From positions 1 to 60,900 of the forward strand of contig NZ_JAAALB010000037.1 of the NCBI RefSeq assembly GCF_009905545.1: 60,900 nucleotides of DNA. The letters run 5' to 3'. Positions 8,721 through 17,662 of this stretch are shown here, one piece after another (the first letter of the stretch is position 1; each line of letters begins with the position of its first letter). The stretch is from Cellulophaga sp. BC115SP. GTDB taxonomy: Bacteria; Bacteroidota; Bacteroidia; Cytophagales; Spirosomataceae. The position numbers and the translations under genes were made by a program. The notes under the pieces are model-generated. The model searched no databases, had not been told where the DNA came from, and saw only the letters and a list, made by a program, of their open reading frames with translations.

Positions 8721-9542
8721 ATGCAAGAGTTTATTTATTTGAATAATGCCTTTGTAAAGGCTGAAGATGCTAAAATCCATGTTTCAGACCTAGGATTAGT
8801 AAGAGGATATGGAATTTTTGATTTTTTTAGAGCTATCGATGGCAAAGCCATTTTCTTAGAAGACCATTTAGATCGTTTTGAAAACTCAGCTCGTTTGATG
8901 GGACTTCCCATTCCTACTACTCGCGACCAACTTAGAGCTATTATCTTAGAAAGTATTCAACGTCATTCTCTTCCCTTATTGGGTATCAAAATGATATTGA
9001 CAGGCGGTTTTTCTACGGATGGTTATCTTCCTGCCGAAACCTCTAATCTTATTGTCACTGCCAAACCTTTTGAGTTTAAAAATCCAGATAAAGGAATGAA
9101 ACTCTTAAGTTTAGAGTATAAGCGTGAAATCCCTGAAATTAAGACGCTTAATTACATCGTCCCGATTAGAATTCAACCTCAGCTTCGTGCCCAACAAGCC
9201 GATGATGTACTGTATCATCGCGATGGGATTATTTCGGAGTCTTCGAGAAGTAATATATTTATTGTCAAAAATAACACCATTGCTACGCCAAAAGATGGAG
9301 CCTTGTTTGGTGTAACCCGAAAACATGTCATTAAATTGGCTTCTGAACATTATAAGGTGGAAGAACGGGATGTTAGTTTTGAAGAATATCTACAAGCCGA
9401 TGAGGTATTTACCACAGGAAGTACCAAACGTATTGTTCCTATTACTCAAACTGATGAAGTGATTTTCAACAATGGACAAACAGGGTCAGTCACAAAGCAC
9501 TTACAAGAATTATTTTTAGCTTACGAAAAGCAGAATGGATAA
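8721..9542 (+). CDS. Class IV aminotransferase (branched-chain or D-amino acid type)
   Basis: The 273-residue product is a fold-type IV PLP enzyme, related to branched-chain aminotransferase (IlvE), D-amino acid transaminase and aminodeoxychorismate lyase. The start (EFIYLNNAFVKAEDAKIHVSD) and the RGYGIFDFFRA segment are characteristic. Lys141 in EIKTLNYI is the predicted PLP-binding lysine and Glu173 in ISESSRSNIF the conserved cofactor-contacting Glu. Sequence by eye does not settle the substrate; it is shorter than typical IlvE (about 300-350) and nearer in size to D-amino acid transaminases. It follows the transglutaminase gene by 17 bases and is followed by a strong terminator, suggesting a two-gene unit. 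Confidence 0.88.
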   Translation: MQEFIYLNNAFVKAEDAKIHVSDLGLVRGYGIFDFFRAIDGKAIFLEDHLDRFENSARLMGLPIPTTRDQLRAIILESIQRHSLPLLGIKMILTGGFSTDGYLPAETSNLIVTAKPFEFKNPDKGMKLLSLEYKREIPEIKTLNYIVPIRIQPQLRAQQADDVLYHRDGIISESSRSNIFIVKNNTIATPKDGALFGVTRKHVIKLASEHYKVEERDVSFEEYLQADEVFTTGSTKRIVPITQTDEVIFNNGQTGSVTKHLQELFLAYEKQNG

Positions 9543-9551
9543 GACAAACCA

Positions 9552-9590
9552 ACGCACTTGGAAATCATTTTCCGAGTGCGTTTTGTTTTA
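9552..9590 (+). terminator. Terminator after the class IV aminotransferase
   Basis: ACGCACTTGGAAA (9552-9564) pairs with TTTCCGAGTGCGT (9569-9581), with one T-G pair and a four-base loop, followed by TTTGTTTT. Confidence 0.85.
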
Positions 9591-9735
9591 AAGTGTTTCT
9601 ATATTACAATGTTTAAATCGGTCGTAATATGTCTCTACAATCAGCCCATTGGGCGAATAGTTACTCAATTATTTATATTTTAGGCTAAATATTACTTATT
9701 TAGGTACAAAATTCAACAAACCTTTTGTGTAATTT

Positions 9736-12700
9736 ATGAAAAAGACCTTCCTATTACTTTTTTCATTACTAGGAGCATCGGCGACGCAAGCACAGCAATC
9801 CCTGCTTTTGCGTCATCCGAGTATCAACAATGATGGCTCTGTAGTAGCGTTCTCATACCAAGGCGATATTTGGACAGTACCAAGCACTGGTGGACAAGCT
9901 ACTCGCTTGACCATTCATGAGGCTTATGAGAGTAATCCAACCTTTAGCCCAGATGGTAAACAAATCGCTTTCTCTGGTGCAAGATTCGGCAACAATGATA
10001 TCTTTATCATGCCAACCACTGGCGGAATGCCAAAGCGTTTGACTTTCCATTCAAGCCAAGACAATATCGCTAGCTGGACGCAGGCAGACAAAATTCTATT
10101 TTCAACTTCTCGTGAATTCCGTCAAATCGAGCGCCCTTCTGAAGTATATGCTATTTCTCCAAAAGGAGGTACTGAATCAAGAATGTTAGATGTTCTTGGA
10201 TTTGAGCCAACAGCTTCGCCAGATGGACGTTTTGTGGCTTTAGTTCGTGGCGACATCAACCCAGTAGCTCGTCAAGCATATACTGGTAGCTCAAATCGTG
10301 AGATATGGATTTTTGACACAAAATCAAAAAGCTATAATAAACTTCCTTTGTTTGCTACCAACGACGTAATGCCTCAATGGGGAAAAAACAATACGCTCTA
10401 TTTCTTGAGCAGTGTCGATGGAGCATACAACCTTTACCAGTTGAAAATTTCTAACGATGGTAAAGCAGAAGGAAGTCCTAAAAAGTTGACCAACTTCAAA
10501 GATGAATCTATCCGTCATATCAATATCTCTACAGACGGCAATACCATTGTTTTTGAACAAGATATGAATCTTTACACCTACAAAGTGGCAAATGGTTCTA
10601 TCCAAAAAATCAATGTTACCATCAATGCCGACGATAGATTCGATGCTTCAGAAAGTAAAACATTTACTTCTGGTGTTGAAGATTTCAAGGTGTCGCCTAA
10701 TGGTAAATTATTAGCTTATGGAATCCGTGGCGAAATTTTTGTCAAAGAAGCTGATAAAGAAAAAGCTCGTAGCATCAACGTTTCTTCTCACGCTTTCCGT
10801 GATATTGAACCTGCTTGGTTAAATGACTCTACCTTACTTTTCACAAGTGACCGTACAGGTGGTAACTTCGAAATGTTCATGGTACAGTCAGCAGATGCTT
10901 CAGAAAAGAATATCTTCAAAACATTGAAGCATAAAATTACACAGTTGACTACAACTCCAGACGATGAGTCAAATTTGGTAGTTTCGAACGACGGTAAAAA
11001 AATTGCTTATGTACGTGGTAGAGGCAAATTCGTCGTTGCCGATATTAGTGCAGATGGAAAGTTGAGTAATGAAAAAGTTATCAATGATAGCTGGGCATCA
11101 CCTAATGACATCGCTTGGAGCCCTGACAACAAATATTTGGCATATAGCTTAACTGACTTGTATTATAATCAAGAGATTTTTATCAAAGCTTCTGACAACA
11201 CAGGCAAAGCAGTAAACGTAACGATGCATCCACGCCGTGATTCACGTCCTTTTTGGAGTGGAGATGGTTCAAAACTAGGCTTTGTTTCAGAGCGTAGTTC
11301 TGGTCGTAGTGCCGACGTATGGTTTGTTTGGTTGAAAAAAGAAGACTGGGAAAAAGAAGCGCAAGACTGGCAAGAAAAAGACTCCGCTCCTACTGAAGGT
11401 GCTGCTGGCAAGTCAGATAAAAAAGAAAAAGGTGTTAAACCAATCGTCATTGACTTCGATGGTATTCACAACCGTGTAGTTCAAGTGACCAACTTCCCTG
11501 GTTCTGAATCTGATTTTGTTATTTCAAAAGACGGTGAAACATTCTATTATGTAACCAACAGTAGCTCGGCAAAAGGTCGTGATTTGTACAGCATCAAATG
11601 GGATGGTAAAGATTTAAAAGAAATCACCAAAGGTGGTAGCAACCCTGGTGGTCTGTATTTGGATAAAGAAGGAAAGTATATCTATTATAGCCGTATGGGC
11701 GGTTTTGGTGGTGGAGGCTTAGCTCGTATTGACACCAAAGCTGGTCTACCTGAATCATTACCAGTAAGTGCCAAAATGAAAGTAGACTACACTGGCGAGC
11801 GCACTCAAGTATTTGAAGAAGCGTGGCGTACAATCCGTGATGGTTTCTACGACCCACAATTCCATGGAAATAACTGGACGAAATTACACGACAAATACAA
11901 AGAACGTTGTATCAATGCTAGTACATCAAGTGATTTTAGAGATATGTTCAACTTGCTTTTAGGTGAATTAAACTCTAGTCACATGGGCTTAACAGCACCT
12001 GAACGTGCCGAAACTCAAAGAGAAGTAACTGGATTACTTGGTACAGAGTTGACTCCTACTGCAAATGGAATGAAAGTGTCACACGTTGTGCCAGAAACGC
12101 CTGTTACTAAATCAAAAAGTATCATTAATGAAGGCGAAACAATTGTAGCAATCAACGGACAACCTGTTGGACAATCTGATAACTTCTATGAATTGTTGAA
12201 TGGTTTGGCTAATGAAAAAGTAATTGTCTCTGTCAATGATGCTACAGGTAAAACTCGTGAAGTTGTGGTTCGTCTAACCAATAGCATTAGCAACAACCTT
12301 TATGATGAATGGGTAGAAAATCGCAAAAAGTTAGTAGAAAAATTCTCTAACGGTCGTTTGGGATATATCCATATCAAGAGTATGGATTTCCCTAGCTTTG
12401 AGGTAGTTGAGCGTGAGTTTACGGCAGCAGGATATGGCAAAGACGGTATCGTAATAGATGTACGTTACAATGGTGGTGGTTCGACAACTGATTACTTAAT
12501 GACGATTTTGAACTACAAACAACACGCCTATACGATTCCAAGAGGCGCTAGTGAAAATTTGGAAAAAGATAAATTGAAATTCCGTGATTACTATCCAATT
12601 GGAGAGCGTTTGGTTTATGCAGCTTGGACAAAACCGTCAATTGCTTTGTGTAATGAAGGAAGTTATTCAAATGCTGAAATTTTCTCACATGCTTACAAAT

Positions 12701-12966
12701 CATTAGGTATTGGTAAGTTGGTAGGTTTACCAACAAATGGTTCTGTAATTTCAACAGGTGGAAAATCATTGATGGATGGCTCGTTTGTTCGTCTTCCAGG
12801 TCGTGGTTGGTACACCAAAACTACAGACAAAAACCAAGAACTCGGACCAGCAGTTCCAGACGTTATTGTAGAAAACGAACCAGAGTGGATTTCGAAAGGT
12901 ACAGACAATCAATTAAAAGTAGCCGTTGAAACTTTATTAAAAGATATTGATTCAGCGAAAAAATAA
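9736..12966 (+). CDS. Tricorn-like S41 protease with beta-propeller and PDZ domains
   Basis: This exported 1076-residue protease has a Sec signal peptide (MKKTFLLLFSLLG, cleavage near TQAQQ). Residues about 20-660 hold PD40/WD40-type beta-propeller repeats (many copies of SPDG/SNDGK/WSPDNK motifs). They are followed by a tricorn C1 region (about 690-760), a PDZ domain (about 765-850; INGQPVGQSDNF) and an S41 catalytic domain. The nucleophile is predicted as Ser978 in NEGSYSNAEIF, aligned with NEYAGSDGDIF-type motifs of tricorn. The family degrades oligopeptides; the bacterial exported forms act in the periplasm or outside. It sits alone between two terminators. Confidence 0.92.
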   Translation: MKKTFLLLFSLLGASATQAQQSLLLRHPSINNDGSVVAFSYQGDIWTVPSTGGQATRLTIHEAYESNPTFSPDGKQIAFSGARFGNNDIFIMPTTGGMPKRLTFHSSQDNIASWTQADKILFSTSREFRQIERPSEVYAISPKGGTESRMLDVLGFEPTASPDGRFVALVRGDINPVARQAYTGSSNREIWIFDTKSKSYNKLPLFATNDVMPQWGKNNTLYFLSSVDGAYNLYQLKISNDGKAEGSPKKLTNFKDESIRHINISTDGNTIVFEQDMNLYTYKVANGSIQKINVTINADDRFDASESKTFTSGVEDFKVSPNGKLLAYGIRGEIFVKEADKEKARSINVSSHAFRDIEPAWLNDSTLLFTSDRTGGNFEMFMVQSADASEKNIFKTLKHKITQLTTTPDDESNLVVSNDGKKIAYVRGRGKFVVADISADGKLSNEKVINDSWASPNDIAWSPDNKYLAYSLTDLYYNQEIFIKASDNTGKAVNVTMHPRRDSRPFWSGDGSKLGFVSERSSGRSADVWFVWLKKEDWEKEAQDWQEKDSAPTEGAAGKSDKKEKGVKPIVIDFDGIHNRVVQVTNFPGSESDFVISKDGETFYYVTNSSSAKGRDLYSIKWDGKDLKEITKGGSNPGGLYLDKEGKYIYYSRMGGFGGGGLARIDTKAGLPESLPVSAKMKVDYTGERTQVFEEAWRTIRDGFYDPQFHGNNWTKLHDKYKERCINASTSSDFRDMFNLLLGELNSSHMGLTAPERAETQREVTGLLGTELTPTANGMKVSHVVPETPVTKSKSIINEGETIVAINGQPVGQSDNFYELLNGLANEKVIVSVNDATGKTREVVVRLTNSISNNLYDEWVENRKKLVEKFSNGRLGYIHIKSMDFPSFEVVEREFTAAGYGKDGIVIDVRYNGGGSTTDYLMTILNYKQHAYTIPRGASENLEKDKLKFRDYYPIGERLVYAAWTKPSIALCNEGSYSNAEIFSHAYKSLGIGKLVGLPTNGSVISTGGKSLMDGSFVRLPGRGWYTKTTDKNQELGPAVPDVIVENEPEWISKGTDNQLKVAVETLLKDIDSAKK

Positions 12967-12990
12967 TCTAAAATTTATTTAATATTTAAA

Positions 12991-13022
12991 GGGCTTCTGA
13001 TTTGTTTCGGAAGCCCTTTTTT
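12991..13022 (+). terminator. Terminator of the tricorn-like gene
   Basis: GGGCTTC (12991-12997) pairs with GAAGCCC (13010-13016), followed by a run of six T. Confidence 0.85.
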
Positions 13023-13138
13023 GTATTTTTAGGCGACCTTACGACGTTGAATTATTTTATTTCACAAACCTGTGACTTCTTGCCTTGTTCAACGTTTAGA
13101 GGTAGATTAATTTAAACTTAAATCAAACTTATACCGCT

Positions 13139-13606
13139 ATGGGACTTATGTCTTTCTTTAAGGGTGTTGGTGAAAAAATTTTCGGAAACCACACTCAAGT
13201 AGAGCCAGCAAAAGCTGCCGAAGTAGAACCTCTAAGAGCTAGTGCTCTTTTAGCACACGTAAAACAATTAGGTCTTGCCTACAACTCATTAACTATCCGT
13301 ACAAATGGTGACACAGTTTCAATCATCGGAGAAGTTGCCAAACAAGAAGATGCAGAGAAAATTGCATTAGCTGTGGGTAACGTTGAAGGTGTAAAGGTTG
13401 TAGATAACCAACTTACGGTAGACGAACCAGAAGAAGAAGCACAGTATCACGAAGTAGTAAAAGGTGATTCTTTATCAAAAATTGCCCAGCATTACTACGG
13501 TGACATGATGAAATATCCTGTGATTTTCGAAGCAAATAAACCGATGTTAAAAGATCCTAATTTGATCTACCCTGGTCAGTTGCTTAGAATTCCACCATTG
13601 AAATAA
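13139..13606 (+). CDS. kbp: BON and LysM domain protein, Kbp (YgaU)-like
   Basis: The 155-residue protein has the Kbp/YgaU architecture: a short amphipathic N-terminus (MGLMSFFKGVGEKIFG), a BON domain (about 40-95; IRTNGDTVSIIGEVAKQEDA) and a C-terminal LysM domain (about 103-153; YHEVVKGDSLSKIAQHYYG). In E. coli this family is a cytosolic potassium-binding protein linked to osmotic and envelope stress. There is no Sec signal peptide, in keeping with that protein. Orthology is likely from the shared start and length. The gene is flanked by terminators on both sides and is monocistronic. Confidence 0.88.
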   Translation: MGLMSFFKGVGEKIFGNHTQVEPAKAAEVEPLRASALLAHVKQLGLAYNSLTIRTNGDTVSIIGEVAKQEDAEKIALAVGNVEGVKVVDNQLTVDEPEEEAQYHEVVKGDSLSKIAQHYYGDMMKYPVIFEANKPMLKDPNLIYPGQLLRIPPLK

Positions 13607-13612
13607 AAGTAT

Positions 13613-13646
13613 TAAGGCTAGTCAAAACTGACTAGCCTTATTTTTT
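13613..13646. terminator. Shared bidirectional terminator
   Basis: TAAGGCTAGTCA (13613-13624) and TGACTAGCCTTA (13629-13640) form a perfect 12-bp stem with loop AAAC. A run of T follows on the plus strand and a T-rich stretch on the minus strand. It lies between the convergent kbp-like and SMP-30 genes, only four bases from the latter's stop codon. Confidence 0.88.
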
Positions 13647-14535
13647 ATATCGCAAATCGACGCGTTTCTATCCCTTGTGCTTCTACCTTGCATCTAAATA
13701 TGTGTCCACTCATAGGATAAGTCAAAAGTTCACGCTCATCCAAGCCTTCTCTAGCGGTTGTAATCACCAATTCGTTAAAATCAGGACCTATCCAGTTACA
13801 AGAAGTTACATTCGGAACTGGAAGTTTTATTTCGGCCAGCTCCTCTCCTGTTTTTGAGTCAATACAAGCAACCCTAAAACCACCCCAGAACGCTACCCAC
13901 AAATTACCCTCAGTGTCAATACACATTCCATCGGGTAGCTCATCACGATTTCGAGATTGATAAACCACCTTTTCTTTGGTCAATATCAGCGCATTTTGCT
14001 CGTTTATTTCAAATCTTCTAATATTTCGTTTAAGTGAATCTATAAAGAAAAAGTATTGCCCATCTTGGCTCCATGCCATACCATTCGAGATTCCTAACTT
14101 AGACAGCAAGTGTATTTGCTCTCCTGTGGGCGAAATACAGTATAAATTTCCTTCATTTCGCTGATTTTCGATTTGCATAGTACCCACCCATAATCGCCCT
14201 TGAGGGTCTATTTGTCCATCATTACACCTATTATAGACCAAATGAGTCTCCATTGGCTTCCACAACTCCAAATAACTAGTTTTGACATCATACCAACATA
14301 AACTACCCTGCAATCCCAAAAGTACCTTGTAAGGCGTATTTGTCAACGCTACCATACCTATACGCTTTGAGATAGCACTAAGATGGTGTACTTGAGTATT
14401 CAAACAATACCAGTTGATTGTTCGTCCTTCAATATCAACCCAATAAATCGCATTGGTAGACGAACACCATACAGGACCCTCTCCCAATCGACAGCTCGAT
14501 TCTAATAGCAACTCAGCTTGATATACTTTTTTCAT
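13645..14535 (-). CDS. SMP-30/gluconolactonase family protein
   Basis: This 296-residue protein is a six-bladed beta-propeller of the SMP-30/gluconolactonase/LRE family, which hydrolyses sugar lactones with a bound divalent metal. The family signatures are present: RLGEGPVW with the metal-binding Glu, NRCNDGQIDPQGRLWVGTM, SNGMAWSQDG and LPDGMCIDTEGNLWVAFW. I chose the ATG at 14535 (MKKVYQAELL), since the earlier ATGs at 14586 and 14559 add residues not expected in the family and give no signal peptide. No sugar dehydrogenase or transporter lies beside it, so its lactone substrate cannot be told. Confidence 0.9.
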   Translation of the reverse strand: MKKVYQAELLLESSCRLGEGPVWCSSTNAIYWVDIEGRTINWYCLNTQVHHLSAISKRIGMVALTNTPYKVLLGLQGSLCWYDVKTSYLELWKPMETHLVYNRCNDGQIDPQGRLWVGTMQIENQRNEGNLYCISPTGEQIHLLSKLGISNGMAWSQDGQYFFFIDSLKRNIRRFEINEQNALILTKEKVVYQSRNRDELPDGMCIDTEGNLWVAFWGGFRVACIDSKTGEELAEIKLPVPNVTSCNWIGPDFNELVITTAREGLDERELLTYPMSGHIFRCKVEAQGIETRRFAI

Positions 14536-15181
14536 AGTCAGTTCGGATCTTCTAAACATTTTTGATGAGAGAATAGAGTTATACAATAATAGTTTTTTTC
14601 GCAGGCTATTTTGCGAAAAATCAAAGATATTTTTCAGAATGAACCTACTTATTTCTTACCAGATGTTAACCTAAGTAAAACTACCTGTAGCATTGTTATA
14701 ACAAGCTTAATTTTGTACAATCGACAATCTTGTAAAAATACAATTAGTTAAGGAGAGAGAAAAATCATCGAAAATTCAGGCTATTTCCCATAATATATTC
14801 TTTATTGAGTGTGTATGCTAAATAAAAATAGCTGTAAATACATCAATTTTTCCAAACACTTTACTGCTATTAATGGTTACTTAATACACTGGCAATCAAG
14901 ACATTTTCAGAAAGAAACACGGTAAATAAAATCTAAGAAAAATCATATTTTATTTTTTTGAGTAAATCTGCACCGTTTTTGTTCTTTTTATGTTAAAAAA
15001 TTAGAAAGCCCTTAGATTTGAAATTTAAGGCATAATTTAATAGACTATTATAAAGAAAAAATATAAAGAGAACAAGAAAGTAATTATTATATGACAGGAA
15101 TTGTGCAATTTTAAGATTATTTTTTTGTTACCTATTCGAATAAGTATAATATAACTAACGAGATAATTTTTTTTGTGAGAA
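14536..15181. other. AT-rich divergent intergenic region
   Basis: This 646-base stretch lies between the divergent SMP-30 and mqo genes. It is extremely AT-rich with several A and T tracts. I see no credible ORF, no long hairpin, and no complete TTTG/TAnnTTTG promoter. It presumably holds both promoters. Confidence 0.4.
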
Positions 15182-16699
15182 ATGCGTAAAAAATTAAAGA
15201 GTGCTGCCAACTATTCAGATGTTGTTTTGATTGGGGCAGGCGTTATGAGTGCGACGCTCGGGGTGTTGTTAAAAGAACTTCAACCTGATTTAAAAATTAC
15301 TATTTTCGAACGTCTTGATTTGATTGCAGGAGAAAGTTCGGAAGCTTGGAACAACGCAGGTACAGGTCATGCCGCATTATGTGAGCTGAACTATACTCCT
15401 GAAAAACCAGACGGTAGTGTTGATGGATCTAAGGCGTTAAAAATTTATGATTCATTCCAACTTTCACGCCAATTCTGGTCATATTTAGTCGAAAAAAATA
15501 TTCTTTCACCTGAGGATTTTATCCAATCTGTACCTCACATGAGTTTTGTTCATGGTGAAAAGAACGTAAGCTATCTTCGTAAGCGTTTTGATTTATTGAC
15601 TCAATATCATGTTTTCAAAGATATGATTTATACCGAAAATCCAGAAGAAATTAAAAACTGGATTCCTTTGGTAATGGAAGGTCGCGATGAGAATCAACCT
15701 GTGGCAGCTACTTACACTGATGCAGGAACTGATGTCAACTTCGGAAATTTGACACGTATGTTGTTCGATCATTTGAAAAACATGGACGGTGTTAAAATCC
15801 GTTTGAAGCATGAAGTAACCGATTTAGAGCAATTAGAAGATGGAAACTGGTGTATTACTTTAGATAACCTTGCTACCAAAAAGCGTAACAAAAAGAAAAT
15901 CTACGCAAGTTTTGTGTTTGTTGGTGCTGGTGGTGGTGCTTTACCATTATTAGAGAAATCTAAAATTGAAGAGGGTAAAGGTTTTGGAGGTTTCCCAGTA
16001 AGTGGACAATGGTTAAAGTGTAACAATCCTGAAGTTGTAGAACGCCACAATGCAAAAGTATATGGTAAGGCGGCGGTAGGTGCTCCTCCAATGTCTGTTC
16101 CACACTTAGACTCTCGTATGATCGATGGTCAGAAAGAACTTCTTTTTGGTCCTTATGCGGGCTTTACGACTCGCTTCTTGAAAGAAGGTTCATTATTAGA
16201 CTTACCTTCTTCTATCAAGTTGAGTAATATAGTACCAATGATGCAAGCAGGTTTACAAAATATTGACCTGACTAAATATTTAATTGAACAAGTAAGACAA
16301 TCACCAGAAGATCGTTTAGAAGCATTGAAAGAATACTTCCCGAACGCACGTATGGAGGATTGGGAATTGTTAGTAGCTGGACAACGTGTACAGGTAATCA
16401 AGAAAGACCCTGTAAAAGGTGGAGTACTTGAATTTGGTACTGAAATTGTAGCAGCTTCTGACGGTTCAATTGCGGCCTTATTAGGTGCCTCTCCTGGTGC
16501 TTCTACAGCCGTTGACATTATGTTGAAATTATTGGAACGTTGTTTCAACGAAGAGTATCATACAGAAGAATGGCAAAGTAAATTGAAAGCGATGATTCCT
16601 TCATTTGGTCAGTCTCTCATTAGTAACGATGAGTTATTTAACCAAATCAACCATTGGACCAATGATGTACTTGGTCTTAAATCGGCTGAATTAGCTTAA
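15182..16699 (+). CDS. mqo: Malate:quinone oxidoreductase
   Basis: Mqo oxidises L-malate to oxaloacetate at the membrane and passes electrons to the quinone pool, serving the TCA cycle and respiration without NAD. The 505-residue product has the N-terminal FAD-binding fold (VVLIGAGVMSATLGVLL, then an acidic FER), the conserved AGESSEAWNNAGTGHAALCE segment, PVSGQWLKC, KVYGKAAVGAPPMSVPHLD and FGPYAGFTTRFLK, all typical of Mqo. Length is slightly below E. coli Mqo (548), as in other short members. There is no signal peptide; the enzyme is peripheral on the cytoplasmic face. It is monocistronic with a very strong terminator. Confidence 0.96.
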   Translation: MRKKLKSAANYSDVVLIGAGVMSATLGVLLKELQPDLKITIFERLDLIAGESSEAWNNAGTGHAALCELNYTPEKPDGSVDGSKALKIYDSFQLSRQFWSYLVEKNILSPEDFIQSVPHMSFVHGEKNVSYLRKRFDLLTQYHVFKDMIYTENPEEIKNWIPLVMEGRDENQPVAATYTDAGTDVNFGNLTRMLFDHLKNMDGVKIRLKHEVTDLEQLEDGNWCITLDNLATKKRNKKKIYASFVFVGAGGGALPLLEKSKIEEGKGFGGFPVSGQWLKCNNPEVVERHNAKVYGKAAVGAPPMSVPHLDSRMIDGQKELLFGPYAGFTTRFLKEGSLLDLPSSIKLSNIVPMMQAGLQNIDLTKYLIEQVRQSPEDRLEALKEYFPNARMEDWELLVAGQRVQVIKKDPVKGGVLEFGTEIVAASDGSIAALLGASPGASTAVDIMLKLLERCFNEEYHTEEWQSKLKAMIPSFGQSLISNDELFNQINHWTNDVLGLKSAELA

Positions 16700-16716
16700 T
16701 ACTAGATACTATTTCT

Positions 16717-16759
16717 CACAAAAAAGCCTTTCCTTGTATCAAGGAAAGGCTTTTTTGTG
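16717..16759 (+). terminator. Very strong terminator after mqo
   Basis: A perfect 20-bp stem runs from 16717-16736 to 16740-16759 with loop TAT (core GCCTTTCCTTG/CAAGGAAAGGC, with an A-tract before and a T-tract after). The symmetry would also stop minus-strand transcripts leaving the tRNA cluster. Confidence 0.92.
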
Positions 16760-16801
16760 TTGGCTTCTTTTGTTTCAAGTAAAGTTTGGAAACTGTCACA
16801 A

Positions 16802-16834
16802 AACAAAAAAGCCTAACTCATTGAGTTAGGCTTT
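16802..16834 (-). terminator. Terminator of the tRNA operon
   Basis: On the minus strand, directly after the last tRNA-Pro, AAAGCCTAACTCA and TGAGTTAGGCTTT form a long stem, followed by TTTTTTGTTTT. Confidence 0.85.
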
Positions 16835-16835
16835 G

Positions 16836-16909
16836 TCGGGATGGCAGGATTCGAACCTACGACCTCCTGCTCCCAAAGCAGGCGCGATACCGGACTACGC
16901 TACATCCCG
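16836..16909 (-). tRNA. tRNA-Pro (anticodon TGG), copy 2
   Basis: On the minus strand the 74-base gene starts CGGGATGTAGCG and closes its acceptor stem with CATCCCG and discriminator A. The anticodon arm CCTGCTTTGGGAGCAGG carries TGG. The T-arm has GGTTCGAATCC. CCA is not encoded. It is identical in sequence to the copy at 17140-17213. Confidence 0.96.
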
Positions 16910-16990
16910 AATTTTCTAAATTAACTTAACATTAATAAGAAAAGTATTTTGTTAAAAGATTCACGCTTCTGTTCATCTTATTCTCAGGTG

Positions 16991-17064
16991 TGATTCCGTC
17001 AGGATTCGAACCTGAGACCTACTGCTTAGAAGGCAGTTGCTCTATCCAGCTGAGCTACGGAACC
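16991..17064 (-). tRNA. tRNA-Arg (anticodon TCT)
   Basis: The minus-strand gene starts GGTTCCGTAGCTCAGC and has the anticodon loop CTTCTAA (anticodon TCT) closed by a CTGC/GCAG stem. The T-arm has GGTTCGAATCC and the 3' acceptor is CGGAATC plus A. CCA is not encoded. Confidence 0.95.
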
Positions 17065-17139
17065 GGAATAAAAAAGGATTCTGATTCCAGACGGAACTGA
17101 AAATTCACTTATGTCAATCTTCAAAATCCTAAATTATGG

Positions 17140-17213
17140 TCGGGATGGCAGGATTCGAACCTACGACCTCCTGCTCCCAAAGCAGGCGCGATACCGGACT
17201 ACGCTACATCCCG
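17140..17213 (-). tRNA. tRNA-Pro (anticodon TGG), copy 1
   Basis: The gene is base-for-base identical over its 74 bases to the tRNA-Pro at 16836-16909, with the tRNA-Arg lying between the two. Anticodon TGG, T-arm GGTTCGAATCC, discriminator A. Confidence 0.96.
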
Positions 17214-17242
17214 AACTTTTGGCCATTCCACTTTAAAAGTGG

Positions 17243-17329
17243 CGGAGAGAGAGGGATTCGAACCCTCGGTACCGTTACCAGTACGACAGTTTAGCAAACT
17301 GTTCCTTTCGGCCTCTCAGGCATCTCTCC
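17243..17329 (-). tRNA. tRNA-Ser (anticodon GCT)
   Basis: The 87-base minus-strand gene starts GGAGAGATGCCTGAGAGG and has the long variable arm of type II tRNAs. Its anticodon loop, in GTTTGCTAAAC, carries GCT. The acceptor closes with TCTCTCC plus G. It is the first gene of the four-tRNA unit. Confidence 0.95.
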
Positions 17330-17662
17330 TTAACACTCAAAGTATCTCGTTAGATACCTTCCTTGTGTTTAGGTGATGCAAAGGTACGGCTTTTTTTGTT
17401 TAAGATGCAAGTCGAAAATGAAAAAAAAATGCTTTTTCTTGAAAGTTTTTCACAACACACACCATACAATTCTGATTAACAATTACTTAAAACAACTATT
17501 ACAAAAGCACTTTTTTTGAAAGTTTTTTCAGCTAAAAACCACTTCTAGTTGTTTTTTAAGGCATTTTCAAATTTATCTAAGATTTAATATTTCAATCTAA
17601 AAGTTTATCGTCTACGTATATCTGAAAAATATAATCCATAAAAACTTTGAATTGCCTACAAC
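17330..17662. other. Divergent intergenic region upstream of the tRNA cluster
   Basis: This stretch of 333 bases holds the tRNA promoter (listed separately) and the upstream region of the beta-propeller lipoprotein gene. The rest is AT-rich without recognisable RNA or coding features. Confidence 0.4.
17379..17410 (-). promoter_or_regulatory. Bacteroidota-type promoter of the tRNA operon
   Basis: On the minus strand TTG (complement of 17408-17410) is followed after 22 bases by TACCTTTG (complement of 17379-17386). This matches the Bacteroidota sigma-A consensus TTTG-N(17-23)-TAnnTTTG. It lies 50 bases upstream of tRNA-Ser. Confidence 0.65.

Noticed and set aside
14536-15181. Possible origin-like or phage attachment AT-rich segment
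   Set aside because: It is AT-rich, but no DnaA-box cluster, integrase gene or tRNA-end duplication was seen.
17140-17213. tRNA-Pro as an integration site for a mobile island
   Set aside because: Both copies are full genes in a tRNA cluster, and no integrase or truncated third copy is present nearby.
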